From Bugulina stolonifera (taxonomy: Eukaryota > Bryozoa > Gymnolaemata > Cheilostomatida > Bugulidae): DNA of 64,000 nucleotides. Below, in pieces: positions 31,979 to 46,900 of this stretch (positions are counted from its first letter, which is position 1; each line of letters begins with the position of its first letter). The translations under genes were made by a program, and so were the position numbers. The stretch spans positions 26,350,429-26,414,428 of the forward strand of contig OW285187.1 in NCBI GenBank assembly GCA_935421135.1, read 5' to 3'. The notes under the pieces were generated by a model. That model made no database searches. It saw nothing but the letters and a program-made list of their open reading frames with translations, and was not told the DNA's origin.

Positions 31979-34900
31979 GTATGTATACGATGCATTATTC
32001 AGCTTCAATCCCAAAGATACTGCATATAATGTACATGTATGACCTCCCCCTCAGCGAACAGGCCACTAAGATATCAGATACAACAAGTCACATGGCATCT
32101 AACAAGGATTTGTAGGAGCAGCTACTTTGAGCACATGTACAGCATAGAAGGATAGAAGATAACATAGTGGTGAATGTTGTGCTTTAGATCTTAGAGTACA
32201 TTTGCAGCTCTGCTGGTAGCAAAACAGCTAGGCTGATTTGGAGCAGATATACCAATGCAGAGACTTACTTACCAACAATTAAAGAATGTTTAAGGAAATA
32301 TTCGACCATATCAATTTTCAAGCTCTACTGATTTCTAAAAGTACCATACAATTACCAGTAGCTGCTGGTACATGTATATACATACACTACACCCATGTAA
32401 ACTCAGTAAAAGTAACTTCAAAACAAAGTTCCAGCCACTGTACTATAACTGTTGTAGTCAAGGCTGGGACTAACTTGTTTTGAAATCAGAGATCTAAAGC
32501 AAGGAGTTGTCGTTCCAACCCCATGCCTAAAGCTAAATCTACTTGAAGTTGTCCCCTCTCAAGATTGAGACAGAGAGAAGACAACTTTCTATAGTGCCAA
32601 TGAGAGATATACTTATTGACTTTTCATTTTTATTGCCACTGTATTAGTTGGACTACAGCCAAAGTTGAAGTTGGCTGAAATATTTTGGCAAAGAGAAACA
32701 TTCCTGTGCATTAAATAGCAAAGTATTCATGGCTCTGTTATAAATTAGTCATTAGTTTGTAAATTTAGAAATTAACTAAAGGAGAAATCGGAGCTTTAGT
32801 AAATGTCCTTTAAAATAACATAAAACAAGTGATCTGAATTTATGAACAGAAAAAAACAGTGAACCGTTTGTACAAAATGGAACCATCACTTCTAACCTGT
32901 TCACTGGTGTAGTATTATAAAATCTATTGAGATCTTATAATACTGTTGAGATAGAAACCATGAGCATATACACATGCACATGTTCATGTACAAGTGTATA
33001 TTGTATACCTGACATGGTATTTATAACTGTGTATTATACATTATATCGTTATAATTATTATAGCTAATCATTATATTACTAGTCTAATGCATATTATTTT
33101 AAGCATTCTTAGCTAATCCAACATCAGCCCATGGTTTAAAGCATTTGCTCCCCACAAATCAATACTGCAGTTAGGTGTAAAGTACAATTACATTATTATA
33201 GTAGTGTTAATCCGTCAATATCATTTTTACTACCCGCAGATCATTTCTATTCATTTGGAACCACTGAAGGAGATTCAGATGCCTCCAATATAGGTGACGA
33301 TGCCTGTTACACCCCTTACTCTCACACAATCTATTGGTTCAAACAAAGATTTGACTCTATATACGTGAGTTTCTATATATATTATATAATTATGATAGCA
33401 TTTAGCCCCATGTATGAGAAAGTATACGTTTATTGTATACACTGTTATTTACATTTATTTTATGTGTGCATGCTTCTACATAGAACAAAGTAAATAATAA
33501 AATGTTAAATGAACTAAACTTTGGATTAATTCTTTTTTATTAACACTATCATGTTCTGTAGTTTGATATTGCATATACATGTAAGATGCTAAACTGTTTA
33601 TAAAAAATTATTTATTCTTTAATTAATTTATTGCATTTCAAATTGATTGTTGAAGCATAATTTAGATAAACCTATAGTAGAAGTAATAACACTCAACATG
33701 TACATAGATAACTGTGAGTCTGTATGATAAACAGGTGTGCACCAACGGACTGATAGCTTTTGATGTGAGTCATCGAGAATATGCTCCTGAACTCTTCCCT
33801 CAACAAATTCCCATGATTTGTCCTTTCTGGTCAGACGTTGACTTTCGTATAAATGGAAAGTTGTGGATCAGACAGACGACAGCTGATGCAGAACTGCTGA
33901 ATAGAGCATCTACTGATGGTAATTTATAATGCTTAATGATAGCTAGCGTAATAAACATGGCCCGCTATTGTTTTGGTTTACAACAAAAGCAAGGCCATTT
34001 TTAGGATTAAAGTGTGATATTTTATATGTTATCCTATTATTTAGGATATGCATTGTAAGATTATGGACAGTGCCAATCGCGCATATTCAGTATCTTGATA
34101 ATGGTGAAATAAAAGTAAAATATGAATTAGAAGGCCTGACTGGTCTAGAGCTAATCAGCATAGTCTTGTATTACAATTCAAACAACAGTGACCCTTAAAA
34201 GTGAGATAACCTTGATTGTTAAAAACCATTTAAACTGCAATAACTGGTTACAAAGCGCATAATACCGTCCATTGGTGTTATTTTCTACAATTTAGTGAAG
34301 AGTGCGTATCCACACACTGATGCTAATTACAGAGCCACTTGGGCATTGGTAGCAACTTGGTACAAGGCACCGCCTTTCGGATTGGACTACGATGCTGTAT
34401 GTAAATATTGAAATGTTTATACTAGTTTATTAGTGAACATGCTGCCTTGGTCTGTCAGTAGCCTTCACAATGTAGCGTCTTCTAGAGTCACTCTCTTTTG
34501 CTCATTCAACTTACATACAAATCCTTGCAACAGAAAAGTTAATTTTTAGAGGTTATTTGTTTGTATATTATCTTATGCTTATTATTACTGCTATTTTCTT
34601 GTACTTGAAATTTTTGCACCTACTCAAGTTACAATAAAAGTGTTGGTACACTCCATGTTTGGTATCGTGCTGTGGCATAACATTAGTTCACACAGAAACT
34701 GCTATGCAATATTTGCACAACTTTAGGAGTTACATGCCCATGGCATGGTGTATTGGGTCAGTATTGGTCTGATCTTTGGCTAAAATACAATTAACAATCA
34801 GTGGTACATGTAGTTACCAATTGAGTTTTTAAACAAATGGCAGCTAGCTCGATTAGATGGGCCATGACCAGTCTAACTTCCTAAAAGAGGTGATTGTACC

Positions 34901-37900
34901 AACTAGTGTACAAAAGACACACAACTCCAACACATCAAAGTTCAAAATAATCCTGCTCCTGAATGTACATCTAGGATGCATGTGACTTTACCAGCATTGG
35001 ATTTTATAGGCAATACATGATTTAATGTCGCACATACTATGCAATTCTACATGTAGATCAATTACGATATACCGCACAATTTTCAATAAGGGACAACTCC
35101 TAATCAATTGCATTAACAAAGCTCATACATACATGTACATGTTGACACAAAATTCTGCTCTTATGTACATGCACATCCAAATACTGCTACAGTTTATGTA
35201 TCATGCAACACTTTTAGTCTGCCTGTGTAGCTTGTGTAAATAAATGAAAATATAATTGTGACAGCTGCGGTGTATACATGTACACTCAGTGATTTAAATC
35301 AATTTAACACGTACAGTGTATTTTCCAGGCTGTTACCAACACATTTCAAGCTGTGTTAATCTCTGATGGAAGCACAACGTTTGTGATGTTTAACTACAGA
35401 GAGATCACATGGACTAAAGGATCATCATCGGGCAGTTATCCTGCTTTGGTATGTACATGTAATTATCATGTACATAAATAACGGTGAATATCGCAGCTAT
35501 AATGATGTAAAACCTGAAAAGTAGTAGTTTTCACAGGCAAGAACAGACAATATTATGTCTATACAAAAACTGGTAGGTTGCCACTGCTTATAAACCACAT
35601 ACATTCTTGGGCTTTCACTTTGTAGGTGGGCTATGATGCTGGAAACGGTGCCAACTTTTATTCCCTCCCAGCATCTTTGTCGAAAGAAATAGTAAACATA
35701 GAGAAGGCTACAAATGTTGATGTACCTGGAAGGTTTCTTTACAAGCTGGGTAATGTGACTCTAAGTGTTTGTTAAATTACTGTTATACCCGTATGCTATG
35801 TAATACTCCAGAACTTCCTGTGTTAACTTGTTGCAAACCCTATAATCATGGTGAACCTGAGTTTTTCCCCTGCCTCACTGCACTTCTAGGTCAGCTGGTT
35901 AGTTGTGGTATTTGTAATACCTAATTTCTAGTTTTCCTTTGTTAATTTCTGCGTAGTTATAGGTAGCGGTGGACATGGTGATGCGCATCAGCAAATCACC
36001 AGAGCCGCGTTCAAGTCATTATTTTGTCCAGTCAAGTCAAACCACAAGTCGACTTGACTTCGAATTTGCGAACGTGCTGATTTGACTTGACTTGACAACC
36101 TGAATGACTTGTGACTGCGACTTGTGGGTCTACCAAGTCAATGTGAAGGATAAAAGTTCTGTACACCGTATAGCCAACATGGAAAAAAAGGTCTCAATTG
36201 TCTACCCATTTATCATTTTTACATCATTAGTGCTGCAGCTAGCACTCAGAGTATATCAGGGTTAGGTATGAGGGTACACAACACATGTAACACTTAAATT
36301 GTTTGTACTTGAGACTATACACTGCACTAACAGCTACAAATGTACTTTTAAATTGCGGGCTAACTAGTGGGCACCCTGTACCGTGTGCTGTTTATATGTG
36401 ACGTAAAATTATATCTCTGTTACTAATATACATTGCTACATGGCTAGTCTGTACCGTAGTGCCAATATTATGACATGTGATAGGCTAGTTCGTTACCGTA
36501 ACTGCATAACATACATGCCCAGCTACACCTTGGCATGGTTTTACATGGATTGGAATTTCTACTAAAAGAAAGATGATGTTTTGGAAAATGTGAAATAGTT
36601 TAGAGTTGTCTCCCACTTAACTAGCATCTTTACTTGACTTTTCTTGAGGCATCACCGACTTGAATTGCTCCAGAGTTTTAGAAATAGATTGACATGTTGA
36701 CTTGAGGTTCGACTTTGACCCAGCTCTGCAAATCACAGATTGTGGTGTATTGTGGTGTTTCAGCTCATCTAGCCTGCAGACACTAACTATACTGCATGGA
36801 CTAAATACAATTATGCATGTACACGTCTTATTCATTACCTACTATTGTTGTCAGTATTATCAATTAACTGTCTGGCTCATATGTTATTATTATCAACTAA
36901 TCATGTTCATTGTACTTGTTTACTATTGTTTCTATGCATACTCATTGTTATAACAAGTCAAATTATGTATAATTCATTCTAAGCCTTTTTGCATATTATA
37001 AGTAATGGCCGATGTCTTGGATCATGATAGTTTTTATATATACATGTAATATTTCCCACATGATTGTAAGCCATTTTAGTAAATGGCCGACCCTTTTAAG
37101 GTTGGACTTTGGGCACTTTTCAGCCATATTGTTATGCAATTTCCGGGCTGATGCCTTATCGTTCCACCCCGATACCTTGTCGGGCTTTTTACCGGAAACT
37201 ACATTAGATTAGTATAAGAGCCAGCACAATTTTCTATGCTAGTCAGTTGTTGATTGCGCTCTAATAAAGTAACATCTCCTAACTCAAACCTTCAAGTCTT
37301 ACTCTTGCAGGCAGGCAGTTCCAGCCTTGGTCCTCTGGACCTTTAGCACCCGAGCTCGTCCTCATACTCGTATAAGACTCTTACGACACTCTTGATGAGT
37401 ATAAATATCAAACCTTAGTCGATCCTTGACTCTTCAATGAGCCTAAGCATCGGGCCTACATTCCCAGTTCAACACTGACACTTTCTACACCCTTAGGAGT
37501 ATCCACCATCAGACCTACGCCGACCCTTGACTCTGTCATGAACCTGAGCATCGGCCTACGTCCTCTACAACACTAATAAGAGCTTACATAACTGTTCACT
37601 CTTTATGTAATAGTGGAAGTACAACTTGGCAGCCCACTACCACTACCAAGCACTTCCCACACTCATGCTAATATCAGCAATGGTGTGAGCAACCCATAGC
37701 AAAAACATTACAGTATTATGGGCACTCTCTTGTAAAAAGGAATGTCAGCAATATTATTATAACTGCAGTGTCTACAATATTTTTACATTCACATGTGTTC
37801 GTTTTATATTTAGCTGAAAATCAAAACGACAGAGTAGAGCCAAATCCAGATGGATATGAATGGGTGAGACCAGAAGCTTGGAGTTCATCAAGGCTATACC

Positions 37901-40900
37901 CATGGGGCACTGATCAAGGTGACACTGACCTGATGAAAGCAGCGGAAAGCAAAGATAAATATGAAAAATGTGCAAATATTAAGCTTCATGGAAAAGCAGG
38001 AGCTCTCTTTTTCAAGGATAGGCACTATGAGATTCACGTAAGGAATTTACTCTCACTTTGAGGGTGCAAACATGATAGTAGCATGTTGGCCATATCATAC
38101 AAAAGCTATATTTTATACTTACGTATATCTCCATTAATAATAGCTAGTTGTACATGGATTTCCCCTATGTTGTGATTGGTAACACAGAAAGTATACATTA
38201 CGGTTCACTTGACTCTTGTAGGTATGTACTAATGGGGTAATAGATTTCAACTTGGAATGGAGACAATACCACCCATGGAACTTTGGTATATATTCCTGGT
38301 TCAACTCTAAATCATTCTTTGCTCCATTCTGGGGAAAATCAGACGAAGTGACTCTGAGTTTACTTGATGAACCTGAAGCTCGTACCAGAGTCTACTATCA
38401 AGTGTATGAGAGGAGTCTAGAAATGAGTGACAGAACCTGGAATATCTTGGACAGAGCACACAAAGACGTGGAGGCTTCATGTAGGTACCTTTTAGTGACA
38501 GTACAATTCTGAATAATAGTGACAGGCAATCTACAGCAGTATTGTGGTCCCCATTGTGTGAAACCCGTCACACAATAATGCACGCTTTGTGAACTGGGTG
38601 TTTTTGGTACACCTGATTTATCTTTGGTATTTTGTCATAGTGCAAAGTCCATATTTTAAAAATTATCTAGTTGTCAATGTTTACTTTGTCATGTAGAGAT
38701 GTAGAATATAAATTAGTCCTGCTCAAACAAGCTTTTTCATCAACATCCACACCTACAATTGAAAATTTTACTGGGCAATTGGTCATTCACAGTACTGTTC
38801 AAATGAGCCATGCCAATGTACATGTACTTGCTCTCCTGTTATTATACATGTATTATACTGTAGCAAGATTGTTATCTTTCAGTTTTTGTGGATAATTACT
38901 AAATTCTGCTTTGCCATTATGTGCATTTCTTATAGCATGCAGTGATGCCATGAAAACCTATTTAAAATTTTAAAAATTACTGAGTACATACATCTGTCTG
39001 ACTCTTGAGTTTTATCTTTTAGATTAGTTCTTCTGTGCAGTTAAATACTCCTATTGTTTTTCAAATAAACATAAAATCATTCCATTAAATATTTCCCTCA
39101 TATTGTATTGTAATCAACATGCAATACGTCTAGCTTTCCTTATTAAGGAAAATTTTCCTGTCAAAACGGACAGAAAAACTGATCGTTTAAGCAAATATTT
39201 TAAAAATATGCCCATAGAAGCCCATGTTGACTAGTGAAGCTCATACAGACTACATACACATAACATCCACAAATGTGTTTTTTAGCTGATGCAGTCAGCA
39301 ACTTTACACCTACTTGGGTACTGGTGGTCACATGGATAAACCTTGCTGCTGATGAAGGATGTAGACATGCTATGATAAACCATAGATTAGGATCTGGTAA
39401 CCACTACTCCAGGTTCACACCTGAATTCTGTAAGAAGAAGGCACAGATCATGAGGGTGAGTTTTGGTAGAAATACAGAATAATTAGATAAATCTGCGTTT
39501 ACAATGTATTAGGGACAAAAGTCTGAATGTCATAAAACTTGAATGCTAAAGTACATATTATATGTACATTTAGTAACTAAAGTTTAAATCAACACGGGCT
39601 TGTAATATTTTAGTTATAAACTAAAATGTGACAGTAATAATGATTACTCTTTTTGCTTACTGTTGAGACCGAGTTCTAAAACAATATATATTATAGTTAT
39701 TCTCTCGTGACAAATGCAACTTTTGTCCTTAAACCTAGACAAAACTTAATAAATTACTTTGATCAAATAGACTTTGATTTCTTTGGGTCTGTTTCGTAAT
39801 GATTTTCTCACTGGACAATGCTGTAGTGAAATAGGAAGATCGGATATATCTGTATTTCTCAGATATTAAGACATATTCAAGAAAAAAACTAATTTCAGTA
39901 GACTCAGTATTCATTCACCAGGAGTTGTCCAACCAAACCAATGTGCCAAAAGCCTTTCTATAGCTACATGGTCACATGGAGATATTTACCATTAGAGTAA
40001 TGGTGTTGGTTGCTATTGACGACACCAATGGCAACAAATGCACATTAGCAATTATGTCTTAGGGTAGCTCTTGAAACAACCAATGGTAAAATTCTTTAGT
40101 ATGTTCCAGATGTGTAAACCTGATGTACATGTACATATATGTATATATGTGCTGTAGCTACATGTGTATGAAATAAAGAATGAGATGAATCAGATAATTA
40201 GTTATTTAATTGAAATATCGTAGTACAATATATAGACTATGGATAACTTAATTCCCTGCATTTTAGGTGAATCATTTCCAAGCAGTCTTCATCACAAATG
40301 GAATCCACTCTTTCATAAAGTTCAACTACCCTAAAGATGGCATCAACTGGGCCTATCCATGTACGCACACTTCCGAAATGCATACATATTAATGGAATTG
40401 ATGTATAATATTTGTCTTAGTTGATTACCTTTCAGGTTAATCCACTAGAATCTATGAAGCGCCGTAAAAAGAAAAACAAGTGTAAACCGAAACAATACTG
40501 CAAGTCTCATATTCTCTGTAGATGATAGCTAGTGGTTTTGTGCCTTATATTATATTATGCCTATATATATTGTGTCATCTTTATTTCTGAAAACTTCGTT
40601 TTGAAGAAAAGTTTAATTGTCTCTTAAATGAGCTAGCTGTACAATTTTAATCAAATTGGACAATTAACTAGAAATACTTACATATAATTCATCCAATACC
40701 ATGACCTAAATGACAAGAACTGTGTTTTTAGACAACTCTGATTATCGCACTGGGGCTGCTGTTGGTGGGTTTCAATCACTTGCTAAAGATGGATCATTGA
40801 AGACTAAAAACTTACCTGGGAGCGGAACTTCAAGTTTCACAAATATTGATGGAATTGTGGGCAATATGCCAGGTAAGCTCACAATATCTTGCATTATTAT

Positions 40901-43900
40901 TCAACATTGCATAATAACTGCATTGAATAGCGCCAATATAATATTGGTCCAAACTAAACGCAAAACGCTATTTTCCTGTCTATCACGAACTAAAAATTGT
41001 TCATAGGTGAGACTTGATTAACATTTCAGCCAAGCACCTTTAACAGGTTGCTAGCTCCTTTGGTGTACGTTGAGTAGGATAGCTATGCAATCTCATATTG
41101 TCAATCTTATTTGTCAGATCAAACCGAGAAGTCACAAAAACATCTGTTGGATCAATTTATAATTCTAGAAATATCATGTTGGCCGAGCTTAACACTAACA
41201 ATGACCTGTATTGCTCTTTCTAACGCGTTCATATAATTATGTACACTGTATATTATGTGCAGTAGAGGATGTAGTAGGAAGAGCCTTCTCTCTGCCCACT
41301 CCTTGTTTATACACACATGTGCGAATACTTGACAACCATGTACAAATGTACATGTATATTACAGACGAGAGAGTGGGAGAATGGTTGTTTAGAGTAGAGG
41401 AATCAGATGGCATACTAACTGCCAAGTCTAAGTGTCTAGATTGGGTAGGCAATGAAAACCAGGAGAAATACCTGCAATATAACTGGAGAAATCCCTGTCC
41501 ACAGACTTGGTGGCAAGCTCGGTGGGATCGGAGGTACTGTGCTGTTTATACGTGTATTGCATTGGTGAATGGTACATGACTGCGGTCGTATTGCATTATA
41601 ATTTTGCAATGCTCAATGCCGGAGAATTAACAGCAAGAGGTGATTGGCTGACAATGTCCTATTGGTGTTGCCCACTCAGTGAAAGCTATCCATATCAAAA
41701 GGTACGGATTTATGTAACCTTGTAAAAATCTCACTGCACATACATGTACGATGTACATGTTCAACGTATATTGTTACAGTTTCCGGCCCTATGACTCATC
41801 CTACTCATACAGATCTAGTGCACACTGTTATCATTCTGTATTCCCTGAGAAAGAGACTGGGCTGAGACAGAGATGTTGCTATGACAGGATATCACCCCGA
41901 ATACAGACAGTGTCTCTAATCACACACTTTCCATATCACGCCCACGTCACTAATACGGTAATTACCAACAAATCGTACTCCTATCTCATGTGGTTATATG
42001 AGCCTTCCCAAGTCTATTGATGGCAATTATAATTTGTGTAATTTTACTAGAAACCCTTAAATGCGTTCAGTTTTTTGCTCTCTGCCTGTTTCCATAGTGT
42101 ATACAATATATATTCAGTTTCGATTAAAAATTTATAGACTTTGGGGGTCTTCACTAACTCTTGGATTACCGTAGATTATAAACATGATTTATAAGAGTTT
42201 GGCCAAAGCACGTGGTAGTCTACAGACTTGCTTGCTCGAAGCATATTATCCTAATCTCATTGCAAATTTTCTAATTGATGCTGATAGCTTCCCGATATGT
42301 GTGCCAAAAGTGGGTCTATAATTTTTGAATAGATAATTTTTTGCTAAGCTGTGAATACATTGTAATGACGTTTGTTATTGTTACAGTTTAGTGGTGGGTA
42401 TGAGAAAGAAGGGTATAGATATTGCTGTGTAGATGCAGCTAACATTTGTAAAGAGTTCTTCAAGGCCCGGCCAGTCAGTAGGGGAACAGGTTATAGGCCT
42501 CCAGCTTACGGTGAGTAGCTTACAGTTGAGACTAAGTTTATTATTTGCTACAGTCATAAGGTGTGATGGTATTGGCAGTATAGCCTAACATGTTCACTTT
42601 TCAGCTTTCTAAGATGAGTCAGGTACTATCCTTAAAGCATTAATGACCATTGCAGCAGTAGATTAATAAATCAAGCTTTCAGGGTTGGGACAGGCACTGT
42701 ATAGCCACTATTCACTGGTGCTGTTCGCTGGTGCCGTTCGCTGGTGGTGTTCTTTGGTGGTGTCCTTTGGTGGTGTTCTTGGGTGGTGTTCTTTGGTGGT
42801 GTTTGCTGGTGGTGTTCACTGGTGGTGTTCACTGGTGGTGTTCACTGGTGGTATTCTTTGGTGGTATTCTTTGGTGGTATTATTTAGTGGTATTCTTTAG
42901 TGGTGTTCACTGGTCTCATTTATTTTTGGAAATTCTTTAAATTATTTATGAACAAGTGAACCATTTACATGAAAATCTCTCCTACTTTTTTCTATTTCAC
43001 ACAGCAGCCCATTTTATTGACTTAGTCCGATTTAACTGTGAGTCACAATGCACGCTTATAAAACACTTTGTGACATCGATTAAATCATGTTTGACATAAT
43101 GGGAAATGTTGTATCTTACAGTTCCAGCGTTTGGAGATCCTCACATTGTGACATCAGATGGATATTTTTACACATTCAATGGACTTGGAGAATATCTATT
43201 TACCAGAGTTGGAGACAATGATACAGTAATACAAGCCAGAACAGAGAGAGTGCAACTAGGCAACGGAAGTAAGGAGACTGACCAATGTTAATAGTCTGTA
43301 CTCAAAATTGATGTGTTGCTAAATTTACTGTCATGTAGCGTATTAGTAAACAATACATAGCAGGCCTATTACACATGCATGTACATGTATGTACTTTACC
43401 CTATTCTACTTGTACAAGTAGCTTATTGTACATAGTAATATATTCTGCATACATGTATATACACATACATACTGCTGTTGTACGATCGGCTATCCACAAC
43501 AGCAAGAGTAAAAATTAAATAGTTATAAATTACATAAGAATATGCTTAGGTTTGGGGCAAGCAACATACTTCAGTGCCGTCTGCATCGCAACAGCTGGCT
43601 TACCAAGAGTACAGATTCAGATCAACAAATCTTCTTCTGGACCAGAACTAGTGGATACTCTTCAGTTAATAATCAATGGTACAGAAATAGATATCTCAGT
43701 GATTGAAGAGAATTCTAATGAGACACAGACTATAGATGGAGTAGATAAAGATATCTTGTTTGAGAGGACAGCAACCAATATCACAGTTCTGTTCTATTCT
43801 GGACTGGCATTGACAGCTTCACCTGGACATGTAAGTATTGTTAAGTAATGCATTAACTGCAATCAAAGTACATTATAATATTAGATCATTGGCGAGCCCG

Positions 43901-46900
43901 TCCTCCACCTGAATGAATGTAACTTCTCCAGAACATCTGCCTGTTAATGCTAACCTAAATGCATGCAGCTTCTTAGTTCAAAAGATGAGCTTGTGTATGT
44001 GGTTGAAGTCATTGGTCATGAAAATTGTAATAAGCTCCTATGCTAGAGACTTTTCAAACATAAACAAACATTTGATAATGGGTCATCCAGTCATTTCCGG
44101 ACAAGTGACACGCTCTAATTAACTAATGAATTGTTCGCAGTATTTTTCAAATTGTCGAATAATGAGTCGATGACCAAAACTTATGGATCTATAAATTGCA
44201 TAGATTCCCTCATTGCACATGCACCATACGGGAAAAACTAAATTGGAACAAAACAAATCAAAACACAAAATATCTTGTTGGTTAGTACCTACTTACGATG
44301 TCTAAAAAAGTCTGTCAGTACAACGACACATGATGTCATCTGCTACAAACTAAGATATCAAGCAATGGCAGCCTATGTCATCTATGCACATGGAGAGGTT
44401 TTTTATTCAATGGTTTCTTTAATCAAAAATTCATAAATTTATCCTGCACTCTTGATGCCTGATATTTAGCCACTTATATTCACTATTTTTAATGCAGGCA
44501 GTATGAAAAAAATCAGTGAAAAAATGTCTTATCTATTTGCGACTATAAACACAATGAGAAGACAACTTCATAATTTCTATAAACTTCCATGAGTGGATGA
44601 AGGTAGTAGGTAGCCATTTTTGAGTAACCAATGGGCTCCAATTGAATTACCCAATAAAAGCTGTCAGTCATGACGGAACACTTAGGTAACATCATAAGCA
44701 AAATAGAGATCAAAGCTGGGGTAACTCTTCATGCAATGAAATTTCCCTTAGGCGAAGCTTGGGATTTTCTTCTTAGCAGAATTCAGCAAAATGACCACCA
44801 AAAGAGGGAAGACAAAGTCATATGGTACTACACCGTAGCTAGATAGGGCAACGATAGCTGTTGGACAGAAAACCAAATCCCCTATGCTGACAAGTGCATG
44901 TACATTTACAACATGTAATTGCATGTAACTGTTTGCTCTTTGTAGAAAATGCTAACACTGTCTGTAACTATGCCAAGTAGTTTCAGGGGCTCAACCATCG
45001 GTTTGACTGGACTATATGATGGAAACCGGGAGAATGACTTGACCTATTTAAATGGTACTGGACACATTCCATTGAGCTCTACAGAAATGGAGATATTTGA
45101 ATGGGCCAACACATGTAAGATCCTATAATCTAGCAATATGTATCTCAGAATGATGGTCCTACTCAGGACAAAACAATGTAGTTGTAGAAACTAGTTCAAG
45201 TAGAATGGTAGCTCATAATACGGTGTAACTATACGTAATAGTGCGTAGTCCGAATGGGATGTACATGCAACTCATCAACAAAATAGACTTACACGTACAT
45301 AGGAGCTCTGCATGTACATGTACATACAGTTCATTTGTACTATTATATTACAGTTGCTGTGTCTGAGGAAGATTCCATCATGTACTATGCTGAAGATAAC
45401 ACTGACTGGAACACATACAACAACAACTCATTTGTACCTGTATTTACTAATAATGTCAATAGCTGGGTTTGGTCCTCAGAAGGACTCAAGGATCAGGCAT
45501 ACGAAGCATGTGGGAATAACTCAGCTTGCTTATATGATGTCTATATCACTGGAGATGTTGAAGTTGGAAAAGCTAGTAAAACAGTAGCAGACGGCAGCAA
45601 AGCAATAAGCAATGCTCTGAGTAGGTTTAGGCAGCCCTCTTACACATTAATATCTATGTATTGAAAACCTGCTCACTTAGTTTTAATACCCCATGATACA
45701 ATCTAGCCACAGCCTATTATTATTCCTCCAACAGCCTTTATTATCTAAGGTATTCATCAACAAAACAATTATGATAATGATCAATACTCAACATGCCTTC
45801 ATACTGCATGTAGGTAACTTTGCACCAGAGATCTATGGTGAAGACTATATAGAAGTTTCGGAAAATGGAGAGTATCTGTATACCATGCATGTGAATGACT
45901 CTAATGGGGACAACTTCACCGTCATGGTTATTCCAGATGGAAATATAGTAACTGAAGGAAATAAAGTTAACGTCTCTGGGGTGTTTGCTGATTTAGAGAG
46001 CATTGGGAGCATCACAATTATAGCAGAGGTAAAAATACTAGTATATTGATATGGTACTGTACAGTGCCAAACAGCTTTATTTGTGGATTGTCCTAATGGA
46101 GTATGTGGCTGAGGACATCACCAGTGCATTTTACAGGAATAATTATGATAACAATGTTCACGGTGAAGTTTGGGTCATGTGCCACATTAACCCATACCAT
46201 AACTCAATAACTGCTTCGTGAAGATCAGTGATGGGCCAACGTATCGTAGTTGCAGCTCTTCTTTGAGCAGGTTATTCGTTAATATAACCGCATTGCTACT
46301 TGAGCCAACATAGCAGACTACATAATTCAGCTATCGATGCCAACACCAAATTGTCTTTGGAAAACCTTTCAAAATCAACATTTGAGCAACCATATTTATG
46401 GTGCTTTCTTTATAGCTGCGCAATATATTACATGAAAGGTGGGGTGACAAGCGTGAAACTATGTTTTGCTCGTGTTATAATAATATACATTTAATGTTGA
46501 AAACGACCAAACTCATTATAGGACAGTCAAGGTGCTGCCAGCACTAAAACTCCACTAGTTATGATCTGTAACTGTGCGAATAATGGAACTTGTGTAGAAC
46601 TCTCTGAGGATGAACGACAGTCAGTGGAAACTAAGTAAGTTAGCCCAGCAGAAGCCTGGTAAACAGTTTTTGTGTTATTCTGTCTCACAAGTCACACTTC
46701 TTATGTGTAAACCATGCCATGTGCAGTTCATGGAAATAAAATAATGGGCTGACAGCGATAGCACACATAAGTAATTCCCATATCCAATAATGTTTACAGC
46801 TCTGTGATTCTGAAATGTATATGTCCTACTGGATATACTGGTTCTCTCTGTGATGCAGATCTGGATGCATGTTCTTCAGTAGCATCTCCATGTTATCCAT

